DNA of 64,000 nucleotides from Candidatus Aminicenantota bacterium. Its GTDB lineage: Bacteria; Acidobacteriota; Aminicenantia; Aminicenantales; Aminicenantaceae. Shown in pieces: positions 35,807 to 43,559 of the stretch. The DNA lies in contig CP070825.1 of assembly GCA_020344415.1 (NCBI GenBank), positions 3,820,412-3,884,411 on the forward strand. The letters are read 5' to 3'. How positions within the stretch are numbered: position 1 is the first letter of the stretch; each line of letters starts with the position of its first letter. The position numbers and the translations under genes are program-made. The notes under the pieces were generated by a model. It saw only the letters and a program-made list of their open reading frames with translations. It made no database searches and had not been told where the DNA came from.

Positions 35807-36725
35807 TCTTTTTCTCTAATAATAATAACATAATAGCTTTCTGGATATGAAGCCTGTTTTCGGCCTGGTCGTAGACAATGGATTGAGGAGAATCGATGAC
35901 GTCATCCGTAACCTCTTCACCTCTATGTGCTGGAAGGCAGTGCATGAAAAAAGCATCTGACTTGGCTTTGGCCATGAGTCCTTTATTTACCTGAAAGGGA
36001 GCGAAGATTTTGGCTCTTTTGTCTTTTTCTTGCTCTTGTCCCATAGAGGCCCAGACATCTGTATAGACAGCATCCGCTTCCTTGACTGCCTCGGAGGGAT
36101 CATCCGTGAGATGAAACCTGCTTCCTGTTTCTTTTCCGTCTTCTTCTGCCAATTTTAGAATTTCTGGATTCGGTTCGTATCCTGGAGGCGTTGCTACCAT
36201 TATGTTACATCCCGATTTTGCGGCTCCCAGAAGAAGGCTGTGGCAGACATTGTTGCCGTCCCCCAAGTATGTCAGCTTGAAATTCCCTAGGTCTCTTCTC
36301 TTTTCCTTTATAGTAAAGAGATCTGCCATTGCTTGGCAGGGGTGGAGGAGATCTGTTAGGGCATTTATGACAGGGATACGGCAGGCTCTGGCAAAATCAA
36401 CGACATCCTGGTTAGCAAAAGTTCTTATCATTACGCCGTCAATCCAGCGTTCCAAGTTCTTGCCCACATCGTAAGGAGTTTCCCTTGTTCCCATTTGAAT
36501 ATCAGAGGGACTTAAATATATCGCCTCGCCTCCCAGCTGGAGCATCCCCACCTCAAAGGTTACCCTTGTCCGCAGAGAGGGTTTTTGAAATATCATGGCC
36601 AGGGTTTTGTTTTTAAGCTTATTTTGGAAGCGCTGGGGATGGGCCTTTATTTGTTCGGTTAATTCTAGGATTTGGTTGAATTCATAAAGTGATAAATCAT
36701 GGATAGATATGAAATCTTCAAGCAT
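35796..36725 (-). CDS. argF: Ornithine carbamoyltransferase
   Basis: 309 residues. Carbamoyl-phosphate site QKPSLRTRVTFE, HPCQAMADL, the ornithine-side DVWASMGQE and the cysteine loop MHCLPAHRGEE are all present. It interconverts ornithine plus carbamoyl phosphate and citrulline. The next gene upstream is carbamate kinase, and no other arginine synthesis gene is present, so a catabolic (ATP-yielding) direction is likely. The sequence does not by itself separate the anabolic from the catabolic type. Confidence 0.93.
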   Translation of the reverse strand: MLEDFISIHDLSLYEFNQILELTEQIKAHPQRFQNKLKNKTLAMIFQKPSLRTRVTFEVGMLQLGGEAIYLSPSDIQMGTRETPYDVGKNLERWIDGVMIRTFANQDVVDFARACRIPVINALTDLLHPCQAMADLFTIKEKRRDLGNFKLTYLGDGNNVCHSLLLGAAKSGCNIMVATPPGYEPNPEILKLAEEDGKETGSRFHLTDDPSEAVKEADAVYTDVWASMGQEQEKDKRAKIFAPFQVNKGLMAKAKSDAFFMHCLPAHRGEEVTDDVIDSPQSIVYDQAENRLHIQKAIMLLLLEKKNDD

Positions 36726-36735
36726 TCTATATCTC

Positions 36736-37686
36736 CTAGAGCGAGGCCCTGATTTTTGTCCCTGAACGATTGATCAGGGAGGCCTTGAGGTTGTTTGCTG
36801 AAGTAATCAAAACCTCTTTTCCTCCTTTTTGGATGTATTCTATTGCTGCTTGAATCTTTGGTCCCATCGAGCCTGGAGGGAACTGTCCTTGAGAAAGGTA
36901 ATCTTGAGCCTGTTTGATACTCATGACTGCTATCGGCTCTTCGTTGGGCTTTCCATAGTTCAAGCACACTCGATCGACGTTGGTCAATATGATGAAAAGG
37001 TCTACTTTGACCTCGCTGGCAATAAGACTGGCTGCATAGTCTTTGTCAATAACCGCTTCTACTCCCTGGAAGAGTCCATTGCCATTGATGATGACTGGGA
37101 TGCCTCCTCCCCCTGCTGTGATAACGATTTTACCAGAGCGGACCAAATCCCGGATGACTCTTTTGGGAACAATATCGATCGGTTTTGGAGACGGAACGAC
37201 TTTCCGGTAGCCGCGGCCTGCGTCTTCAATCATTTTCCATTTTTTTTCGCGAGCGAGCATTTGGGCTCTGTATTTCGAATAAAAAGGACCAATTGGCTTG
37301 GAGGAGTTCTCAAAGGCTGGGTCCTCTCTGTCGACAACTACCTGTGTGACCAGTGTGGCAACTTCCCTGTCCACAGAGTTTTTTCGGAGTTCATTGACGA
37401 TTGCTTTCTCAAGCATGAAACCCATGCTGCCTTCTGTCATGGCATCGCAGACTTCCAGGGAAAAAGGAGGAATCTTGGTAATAGATTCTTCCATCTGGAT
37501 TAAAAGATTTCCGACTTGAGGGCCGTTGCCGTGGACAATAATCAGATCGTATCCTCTTTTCACCACATGAACCATGAGCTTGGCTGCTTTCTGCGCATTT
37601 TTCATTTGTTCAGATTGTAATCCCCTCTGATCATCAGGGAGGATGGCGTTTCCGCCAAAGGCAATGAGAGCTAATTTTCTTTTCAT
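36736..37686 (-). CDS. arcC: Carbamate kinase
   Basis: 316 residues of the amino acid kinase family: LALIAFGGNAI at the N terminus, VHGNGPQVGNLL, GGGGIPVI and TNVDRV. It makes ATP and carbamate from carbamoyl phosphate. It overlaps the upstream gene by four bases and lies 10 bases before argF. Arginine deiminase, the usual third partner, is absent from this window. Confidence 0.93.
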   Translation of the reverse strand: MKRKLALIAFGGNAILPDDQRGLQSEQMKNAQKAAKLMVHVVKRGYDLIIVHGNGPQVGNLLIQMEESITKIPPFSLEVCDAMTEGSMGFMLEKAIVNELRKNSVDREVATLVTQVVVDREDPAFENSSKPIGPFYSKYRAQMLAREKKWKMIEDAGRGYRKVVPSPKPIDIVPKRVIRDLVRSGKIVITAGGGGIPVIINGNGLFQGVEAVIDKDYAASLIASEVKVDLFIILTNVDRVCLNYGKPNEEPIAVMSIKQAQDYLSQGQFPPGSMGPKIQAAIEYIQKGGKEVLITSANNLKASLINRSGTKIRASL

Positions 37687-38990
37687 AAGAAATCTCTGAG
37701 AACCTCTTCCAGGTCAGGCGTGCCAATTTCTTCAAGCTCGTAGGTGACGCGAAGGATTCTTTTATTGGTTTTGATCAAGCGGCTGAGGTCGATGGGAGTA
37801 GCACCGATAACGAGGTCGCAGTCGGCTTTATCGATAGTTTGAGCAAGTTCTGCCATTTGTTGCTTTCCGTAGCCCATGGCTGGGAGGACTTTATCGAGGT
37901 GGTCATATTTTTGGAACGTCTCTTTGATGCTCCCAACGGCGAATGGCCTGGGGTCGATGATTTTTGAGGCCCCATATTGAGTGGCAGCTATCACTCCCGC
38001 TCCATAAGGCATCCCCCCGTGGGTAAGTGTAGGTCCGTCTTCAATGACCAGGACTGTTTTTCCAGCTATTTCTTTTCCATCTGAAACAGTGATAGGAGAA
38101 TTGGCACGGATAACTGTTGCCTTGGGATTGAAGTTTTTGATGTTTGCCAGAACTTGGTTGATTTTTTCCTCCTGAGCGCTGTCTATTTTATTGACGACCA
38201 AGACATGGGCTCTCCTAAGATTCATCTCTCCTGGATGGTACAGAAGTTCGTGACCGGGTCTGTGAGGGTCAGTGACAACGATTTCCAGATCAGCATTGTA
38301 GAAGGGAAAGTCATTATTCCCGCCATCCCATAGGATAATGTCCGCTTCCTTTTCTGCCTCCTCAAGGATAGCCTCATAATCCACGCCCGCGTAGACCACT
38401 ATACTACTCCTGATATGAGGTTCATATTCTTCCATCTCCTCAATGGTGCATTCGTGCTTTATCATATCCTCGTAGGTTTCAAAGCGTTGAATCTTTTGTT
38501 TGACCAAATCGCCATAAGGCATAGGGTGGCGAATGACAACCGCTTTTTTTTCTTTTTCTTTGAAAAGAAGGGCGACTTTCCGAGTCGTTTGGCTCTTTCC
38601 ACACCCGGTCCTGACAGCACAAACCGATATCAAAGGAAGCTTGCTCTTTATCATCGTCTCCTGGGGGCCAAGGAGAACAAAGCTCGCTCCAGCCGCCATA
38701 ACCTGAGACGCTTTATGCATGACATACTCATGAGGGATATCGGAGTAGGAGAAATATACTTCAGAGACCTCATCTTGTTTGATGAGCGAGGTGATCTCTT
38801 CCTCTGGATAGATAGGAATTCCGTCCGGATAAAATTTTCCAGCAAGAACAGATGGATATTTTCTGTCTTCAATATCTGGTATCTGAGCTGCCGTGAAGGC
38901 TACGACGCGCAATTCTTCTTTGTTTCTAAAGAAGACATTGAAATTATGGAAATCTCTTCCTGCTGCTCCCATAATGATGACTCTTTTCAT
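37683..38990 (-). CDS. COG2403-like P-loop protein (cyclic 2,3-diphosphoglycerate synthetase-like)
   Basis: 435 residues. A Rossmann-type N terminus (RVIIMGAAGRDFHNFN) is followed by a P-loop near residue 132 (VRTGCGKSQTT), ILWDGGNNDFPF and a G4-like VVNKID. Homologues are annotated as cyclic 2,3-diphosphoglycerate synthetases, but the link with carbamate kinase and a carbamoyltransferase suggests a different, amino acid or purine-linked role. It is the first gene of the operon, with AAGGAG before the ATG and a promoter at 39068-39096. Confidence 0.75.
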   Translation of the reverse strand: MKRVIIMGAAGRDFHNFNVFFRNKEELRVVAFTAAQIPDIEDRKYPSVLAGKFYPDGIPIYPEEEITSLIKQDEVSEVYFSYSDIPHEYVMHKASQVMAAGASFVLLGPQETMIKSKLPLISVCAVRTGCGKSQTTRKVALLFKEKEKKAVVIRHPMPYGDLVKQKIQRFETYEDMIKHECTIEEMEEYEPHIRSSIVVYAGVDYEAILEEAEKEADIILWDGGNNDFPFYNADLEIVVTDPHRPGHELLYHPGEMNLRRAHVLVVNKIDSAQEEKINQVLANIKNFNPKATVIRANSPITVSDGKEIAGKTVLVIEDGPTLTHGGMPYGAGVIAATQYGASKIIDPRPFAVGSIKETFQKYDHLDKVLPAMGYGKQQMAELAQTIDKADCDLVIGATPIDLSRLIKTNKRILRVTYELEEIGTPDLEEVLRDFL

Positions 38991-39067
38991 CTGGATAATT
39001 TCTCCTTGGAGAAAGTTATAATTTTCTTTTTTTCCGAATTTTACACAGTCGTTTTTAAGAAAAAGCT

Positions 39068-39096
39068 AGTATAATACAGGCCTTTTAATTATGCAA
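39068..39096 (-). promoter_or_regulatory. Sigma70-type promoter of the carbamate kinase operon
   Basis: Minus strand TTGCAT (39096-39091), 17-base spacer, TATACT (39073-39068). Predicted start near 39061, leader of about 70 bases to the ATG at 38990. Confidence 0.55.
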
Positions 39097-39150
39097 ACAG
39101 GGTAGAAGAGATGAAAGCATCTCCATTTTCACAGCAGCTTAAAAAGAAGA

Positions 39151-39415
39151 CAGGCAAGCTGCTTCGTCAGCCCGCAAGAAAAAGGGGACAGGCTACTTTT
39201 TTTGCCAACTGGAGAGATTGCGCAGCCTGTTGCGAGCGCAGCGTGGCAATCTTCTTTATTCCTCGCAATGACAGAAAAGTGGGCTTGATGAATCAAGCCC
39301 CAACAGGAATGGAAAAAAGTAGCCTGTCCCCTTTTTCTTGCAGTCCTCAGCTCGCTCTCCTCTTCGAGGAACCATGCCCGCTCGCCTCTGGATGACTTCC
39401 TCATCAGCTTGCCTG
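39151..39415. repeat. Nested palindromic repeat with GGGGACAGGCTACTTTT arms
   Basis: Three nested levels: outer 11-base arms (39151-39161, 39405-39415, CAGGCAAGCTG), perfect 29-base arms (39174-39202 and 39313-39341) and an inner hairpin GGGCTTGAT-GA-ATCAAGCCC (39281-39300). The middle also holds a TTGCGAG...TGGCAATCT module as at 4250. Such arms are typical of REP-like sequences moved by RAYT transposases, but no transposase is in the window. The stretch from 39416 to the gene end at 39700 holds nothing recognised. Confidence 0.8.
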
Positions 39416-39699
39416 GCTGTTACTGCATCTTGGTTTTGGAGATGCTTTCAGAAGAGAGGGGGGAAGTATATAGCTTATTTTTTGGGAGGTTTTTTCCGGT
39501 GTTTGGAAGATCGTGGCCTGGATGGAGTGGGGGTGGGTTTTCGGAATTTTTGCCATGCAGGTTTTTGACGTCTGTCTATTCCTCTAGGCATGTCCGTGCT
39601 CTAATCAACTGAGTTGAACGGAACAAGGGTCGCTATATATTTTCCAGATTGCCTATCCAACTGATTTCTCTTTAAACAGTGATTTCAGTAATTTTGATT

Positions 39700-40182
39700 T
39701 TATAATGTTATGATTTCAGCCTTTCGTGGATCTGTATCCAGGATTGCCACCGTGTTTTTTCCTGATACCCATCCCCCTGTTTCTCCTGGATTGATGAGCA
39801 GAGTTTGGCCCACTGTCTTCATTTCTGGTTTATGAGTATGACCGAAGACTAGAACGTCGTATTTTTGAGAAGCTAGATAAGATTTCAGAGAAGAATGGAC
39901 GTGGGTAAGCAAGAAATTTAAGTTCAGATAGTTGAAGGTAAACGGAGCTTCCTTTATCACCCCGAAGGAGCGGAAAACTTTTTTCAATCCTTGCCTTTCT
40001 CCATCGCAGTTACCAAAAACAGCCTTGACCGGACAGGATAGGTTTTCTAGCTCTCTAGCGGCAAACGGTGCAACAAAGTCTCCAGCGTGAATAACCAAAT
40101 CACACTCCATTTTTTTAAAGAAACCGATGGCTTGCTTGACTGCATGCAGATTGTCGTGGGAATCTGCCATGATACCGATCAT
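39700..40182 (-). CDS. YfcE/MJ0936-type metallophosphoesterase
   Basis: 160 residues from the ATG at 40182, which places IGIMADSHDN at the N terminus as in the family; the frame is open to an earlier ATG at 40254. Metal ligands seen: ADSHDN, HAGDFV, GNCDGE, LTHVHS and FGHTHKPE. A small cytoplasmic phosphodiesterase; the natural substrate is not known for most members. Alone on its strand next to a repeat element. Confidence 0.85.
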   Translation of the reverse strand: MIGIMADSHDNLHAVKQAIGFFKKMECDLVIHAGDFVAPFAARELENLSCPVKAVFGNCDGERQGLKKVFRSFGVIKEAPFTFNYLNLNFLLTHVHSSLKSYLASQKYDVLVFGHTHKPEMKTVGQTLLINPGETGGWVSGKNTVAILDTDPRKAEIITL

Positions 40183-40329
40183 TTTTTTCTTTCTATATTC
40201 TGTGAACTCAATACAACTGCTGGATTGGATGGAGAGCGAAAAATGCTCAATCATTCTTCCTCTCTTATTTTAAAAAAATACAGCCGGCTTTGCAAAATAA
40301 AGGGTTCGTGTCTCCAGGGCTGTCTAGCT

Positions 40330-40586
40330 GGAATGATTTTGGAAATTCCTAAAGCGACCTTGAAGATTTAGCCTTCCCTCACTGTCATTCGAGGGAACCC
40401 GATGAAGGCGGGCGCCGAGGATGTTCGAGCACTGCCTTTATAAAGGGTGGGAGCTCTGGTTTGAACAGAGGACATCGCTCAAGATTGTGAGGAACAAACG
40501 GGCGCAGTTCCGCAGGCGCTGAGAAGGACAGTGAGGGAAGGGCGTTAAAAATCTGAAGGGAGCAGAGGAATTTCCAAAATCATTCC
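40330..40586. repeat. Structured repeat, copy 1: private arms around a shared core
   Basis: Perfect 21-base arms (40330-40350 and 40566-40586, GGAATGATTTTGGAAATTCC). Just inside are conserved blocks: AAAGCGACC-TTGAAGATTTAGCC (40351-40373) and GGCGTTAAAAATCT...GGGAGC (about 40540-40563), both also found in the element at 56385-56698. A second perfect 15-base stem (40372-40386 with 40527-40541) lies inside. Shared interior word TTCGAGGGAACCCGA at 40388-40402. No coding capacity. The arms differ from those of copy 2. Confidence 0.8.
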
Positions 40587-40618
40587 TCTATCATGGAAAT
40601 AGAGAGGCTTCCTTCCTA

Positions 40619-40648
40619 TTGACAGTAACAACGTAAATTATTTAATAT
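40619..40648 (+). promoter_or_regulatory. Promoter of the tRNA-Val gene
   Basis: TTGACA at 40619-40624 and an AT-rich -10 (TTTAAT at 40641-40646 or TAATAT at 40643-40648) give a spacer of 16-18. The predicted start lies about 14 bases before the tRNA. Confidence 0.55.
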
Positions 40649-40667
40649 ATATAAGCTTGAAAGGGCT

Positions 40668-40742
40668 AGGCGCGTAGCTCAGTGGGAGAGTGCTTCCTTG
40701 ACGCGGAAGAGGTCGAGGGTTCGATACCCTCCGCGCCTACCA
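40668..40742 (+). tRNA. tRNA-Val (anticodon GAC)
   Basis: 75 bases fold into a full cloverleaf: acceptor AGGCGCG/CGCGCCT, D arm GCTC/GAGT, anticodon arm CTTCC/GGAAG with loop TTGACGC (anticodon GAC), five-base variable loop, T arm GAGGG/CCCTC with loop TTCGATA, discriminator A and encoded CCA. It decodes GUC and GUU. It lies 80 bases before thrS. Confidence 0.93.
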
Positions 40743-40757
40743 TTACATATGGAGTGA

Positions 40758-40817
40758 GTATTCAAGAGGAAGCCTTAGGGCATAACCGCTTTGCCTTCCC
40801 TATTGAATACATATAAA
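40758..40817 (+). promoter_or_regulatory. Stem-loop and possible second promoter before thrS
   Basis: GTATTCAA (40758-40765) pairs with TTGAATAC (40803-40810), and GGAAG with CTTCC inside it, giving a long hairpin between tRNA-Val and thrS. It may be a processing or terminator-like structure. TTGCCT (40791-40796) and TATAAA (40812-40817) could also serve as a promoter only a few bases before the thrS ATG. Which reading is right cannot be decided by eye. Confidence 0.4.
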
Positions 40818-40822
40818 TTTTA

Positions 40823-42745
40823 ATGGATGAATTGGTTAAAATAACAATAGAGGGGTCTACTCTTTCGGCAGAGAAGGGGACTTCGCTTACCGACCTCATT
40901 CCCCGTCTCAAGCTCGATCATAAACCTCTTTTTGCTAAAATAGATGCCCTAGTTGTGGGGCTGGATACACAATTGGAAAAAGATATGGAAATTAAGCTGA
41001 TTTACGCCGATTCCGACGAGGCGCTTGATATCTTACGTCACAGCGCTGCTCATCTTTTAGCACACGCGGTCCTAGAGCTTTTTCCAGGAACGCAAACCGG
41101 AATTGGCCCAGCGGTCGAGGATGGATTCTTCTATGATTTTTTAAGAGACACACCGTTCACACTTCAGGATTTATCTGAAATAGAAGCGAAGATGAGAGAG
41201 CTCGCCAAGAAAGATATCCTGATTAAAAGGGACATCTTTTCCAAAAAAGAAGCTCTCCGGGTTTTCAAAAAGATGGGACAAGATTTAAAGGTTGAGCTGA
41301 TCCAGGAGAAGGCCGGCGAACAAGTGATCTGTTACAGGCAGGAAGGTTTCATTGATTTCTGTCTGGGCCCTCATGTCTCCTCAACCGGCCTTATTAAGCA
41401 CTTCAAGCTTCTTTCTGTCTCTGGGGCATACTGGAGGGGAGATGAGAAGGGAAAGCAGCTTCAGAGGATATACGGGGTTGTCTTTTTTGAGAAGAAGGAG
41501 CTGGAGGAATACCTCGTTCTCCTTGAAGAGGCCAAAAAGAGAGATCATCGGAAGCTTGGGCCAGAGCTCGATCTCTTCAGTTTTAACGAGGATCTGGGAG
41601 CAGGACTCGTCCTCTGGCACCCGAAAGGGGCGACAATCAGGCATATCATCGAGAACTATTGGAGGGAAGAACACGTGAGGGATGGGTATGATTTTATCTG
41701 TGCTCCCCATCTGGCGAAGCTCGATGTGTGGCGGAGAAGTGGACATACTGAGTTTTATGAAGCCATGTATCCTCCGATGCAGTTTGGAGGGATAGAATAT
41801 GAGCTGAAGCCCATGAACTGTCCTTTTCATATCATGGTTTACAAATCCAAGCAGCGAAGCTATCGGGACCTCCCTCTGCGCTGGGCAGAACTCGGGACAG
41901 TTTACCGTAATGAAAGAAGCGGGGTTCTCCACGGACTTTTAAGGGTCAGGGGATTCACAGTGGATGATGCGCATATTTTCTGCCGCACTGATCAGCTCGA
42001 AGAAGAAATAAAGAGAGTCATCTTTCTGGCTTTGCGACTTTTAAATGCTTTTGGGTTTAATGAATATGACGTTTTTCTTTCCACGCGGCCTGAGAAATAT
42101 GTGGGAACAATTGAGGATTGGGACAGAGCAACACAAGCCCTGGATAAGGCCTTGAAGGACGCCAAGATGGATTTTAAGGTGGATGAGGGAGAAGGAGTTT
42201 TTTATGGGCCCAAAATAGACATCAAAGTCAAAGATGTGCTGCGAAGGTCTTGGCAGTGTACGACCATCCAGCTCGATTTTAATCTAGCAGAGAGGTTCGA
42301 TGTCAATTATGTCGGCGAAGATGGACAGCCCCACAGGCCTTTCCTGATCCACAGAGCTTTACTAGGTTCGCTCGAGAGATTCTTTGGAGTCTTGATCGAG
42401 CATTATAACGGGAATTTTCCAATATGGCTTGCTCCCATTCAAGTTGTGATCATCCCTGTTGCTGAGAGGCATAATGATTATGCGGCTTCAATGGATAAAA
42501 AATTTAAAGAGAACGGATTAAGGTCTTCTGTGGATCTTCGCCGGGAAAAGGTGGGCTATAAAGTAAGAGATGCGGAAATCAACAAAATATCTCTTATTCT
42601 GGTAGTTGGAGATAAAGAGGTTACAAACGGAACGGCATCTCTGAGGATTCATACTGTTGGAGATAGAGGGGAAATAAGTGTGGATGTATTCCTTGAAAAA
42701 GTAAAAGAATTAGATAAAAATAAATCTTTAGCTGTGAATTTTTAG
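40823..42745 (+). CDS. thrS: Threonyl-tRNA synthetase
   Basis: 640 residues: TGS domain (1-60), editing domain with HSAAHLLAHAV, class II core with zinc ligands in MNCPFH, HGLLRVRGF and FLIHRALLGS, motif 2 RNERSG, and the C-terminal anticodon domain. Normal length. No Shine-Dalgarno is seen before the ATG (AAATTTTA). It leads the thrS-infC-rpmI-rplT-pheST cluster, the same order as in E. coli. Confidence 0.97.
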   Translation: MDELVKITIEGSTLSAEKGTSLTDLIPRLKLDHKPLFAKIDALVVGLDTQLEKDMEIKLIYADSDEALDILRHSAAHLLAHAVLELFPGTQTGIGPAVEDGFFYDFLRDTPFTLQDLSEIEAKMRELAKKDILIKRDIFSKKEALRVFKKMGQDLKVELIQEKAGEQVICYRQEGFIDFCLGPHVSSTGLIKHFKLLSVSGAYWRGDEKGKQLQRIYGVVFFEKKELEEYLVLLEEAKKRDHRKLGPELDLFSFNEDLGAGLVLWHPKGATIRHIIENYWREEHVRDGYDFICAPHLAKLDVWRRSGHTEFYEAMYPPMQFGGIEYELKPMNCPFHIMVYKSKQRSYRDLPLRWAELGTVYRNERSGVLHGLLRVRGFTVDDAHIFCRTDQLEEEIKRVIFLALRLLNAFGFNEYDVFLSTRPEKYVGTIEDWDRATQALDKALKDAKMDFKVDEGEGVFYGPKIDIKVKDVLRRSWQCTTIQLDFNLAERFDVNYVGEDGQPHRPFLIHRALLGSLERFFGVLIEHYNGNFPIWLAPIQVVIIPVAERHNDYAASMDKKFKENGLRSSVDLRREKVGYKVRDAEINKISLILVVGDKEVTNGTASLRIHTVGDRGEISVDVFLEKVKELDKNKSLAVNF

Positions 42746-42757
42746 AGGAGGTTAATC

Positions 42758-43387
42758 ATTAGAAGACGGACATTTTATCCGGGAAAGAGAAAGGAAAAGC
42801 CTCATAGGATTAATGAAATGATACAGGCAAAGGAAGTCAGAATTATAGACGAAGAAAAGAAGCAGATCGGTATTCTCCCTCTAAAAGAAGCTCTATCCAT
42901 TGCCAGTGAAAAGGATATGGACTTAGTTGAGATTGCCCCTCAGGCTGTGCCCCCTGTGTGCCGAATCATGGACTATGGCAAATATTTATATGAGCTCCAT
43001 AAAAAGGCTCACGAGGCGAAGAAGCACCAGAAACAAATTCAGGTTAAAGAGATCAAATTCAGGCCAAAGATTAGCATTCATGATTATAATTTTAAGATGC
43101 GGCATGTCCAGAGATTTCTGGAGGATGAAAACAAAGTGAAGATTACTGTAATGCTACGGGGCAGGGAAAAGGCAAAACCAGAATTAGCTCAACAGATTTT
43201 GGACCGGGTTTTTGAAGACATCAAAGAATACGGACAACTGGATGGAGAGATAAAAAGGCAACACTGGGCTGCATCAGCTCTGTTGAGTCCCACTAAGACA
43301 GGAGGAAAAGATGCCAAAACTAAAGACACACAAAGGAGCCAAGAAAAGGTTCAAGGTGACAGGAAAAAAGAAGGTAGTTCACAATAA
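42758..43387 (+). CDS. infC: Translation initiation factor IF-3, AUU start
   Basis: 209 residues when started at ATT 42758, which has a perfect AGGAGG at 42746-42751 with six bases between. This gives the conserved IF-3 N terminus (KPHRINEMIQAKEVRIIDE); the first in-frame ATG (42818) would cut into it and has no ribosome site. A rare AUU start is the known device by which IF-3 represses its own synthesis. The C terminus runs 77 bases into rpmI in another frame, longer than usual for IF-3. Confidence 0.93.
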   Translation: MRRRTFYPGKRKEKPHRINEMIQAKEVRIIDEEKKQIGILPLKEALSIASEKDMDLVEIAPQAVPPVCRIMDYGKYLYELHKKAHEAKKHQKQIQVKEIKFRPKISIHDYNFKMRHVQRFLEDENKVKITVMLRGREKAKPELAQQILDRVFEDIKEYGQLDGEIKRQHWAASALLSPTKTGGKDAKTKDTQRSQEKVQGDRKKEGSSQ

Positions 43388-43511
43388 GGCTTATAAAAGT
43401 CATATTCTAACCAAGAAGTCTCGAAAGAGAAAGAGAAAACTTGGAAAAAAAGAGCTAATTGATGGCTCAGATAAAGGTCAAATAAAAAAGATGCTGCCCT
43501 ACGAATTTTAG
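43311..43511 (+). CDS. rpmI: 50S ribosomal protein L35
   Basis: 66 residues, very basic, starting MPKLKTHKGAKKRFKVTG, the L35 signature, with SRKRKRKL in the second half. AGGAGG precedes the ATG by five bases. The start lies inside the infC reading frame (77-base overlap), which is unusual. It is followed by rplT, as in most bacteria. Confidence 0.95.
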   Translation: MPKLKTHKGAKKRFKVTGKKKVVHNKAYKSHILTKKSRKRKRKLGKKELIDGSDKGQIKKMLPYEF

Positions 43512-43559
43512 GGAAAATCCCTTCGAGGACAATATTGAAAAAGACCCAAGGAGAAGAAA

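Noticed and set aside
36829..37503. 224-codon plus-strand frame
   Set aside because: Antisense shadow of arcC with no recognisable domain; arcC is certain.
38415..39074. 219-codon plus-strand frame
   Set aside because: Antisense to the COG2403-like gene and its promoter region; Phe-rich, typical of a shadow.
39111..39404. Open frames on both strands reading KRGQATFF-type peptides
   Set aside because: They are translations of the palindromic repeat at 39151-39415, which explains why both strands give similar peptides.
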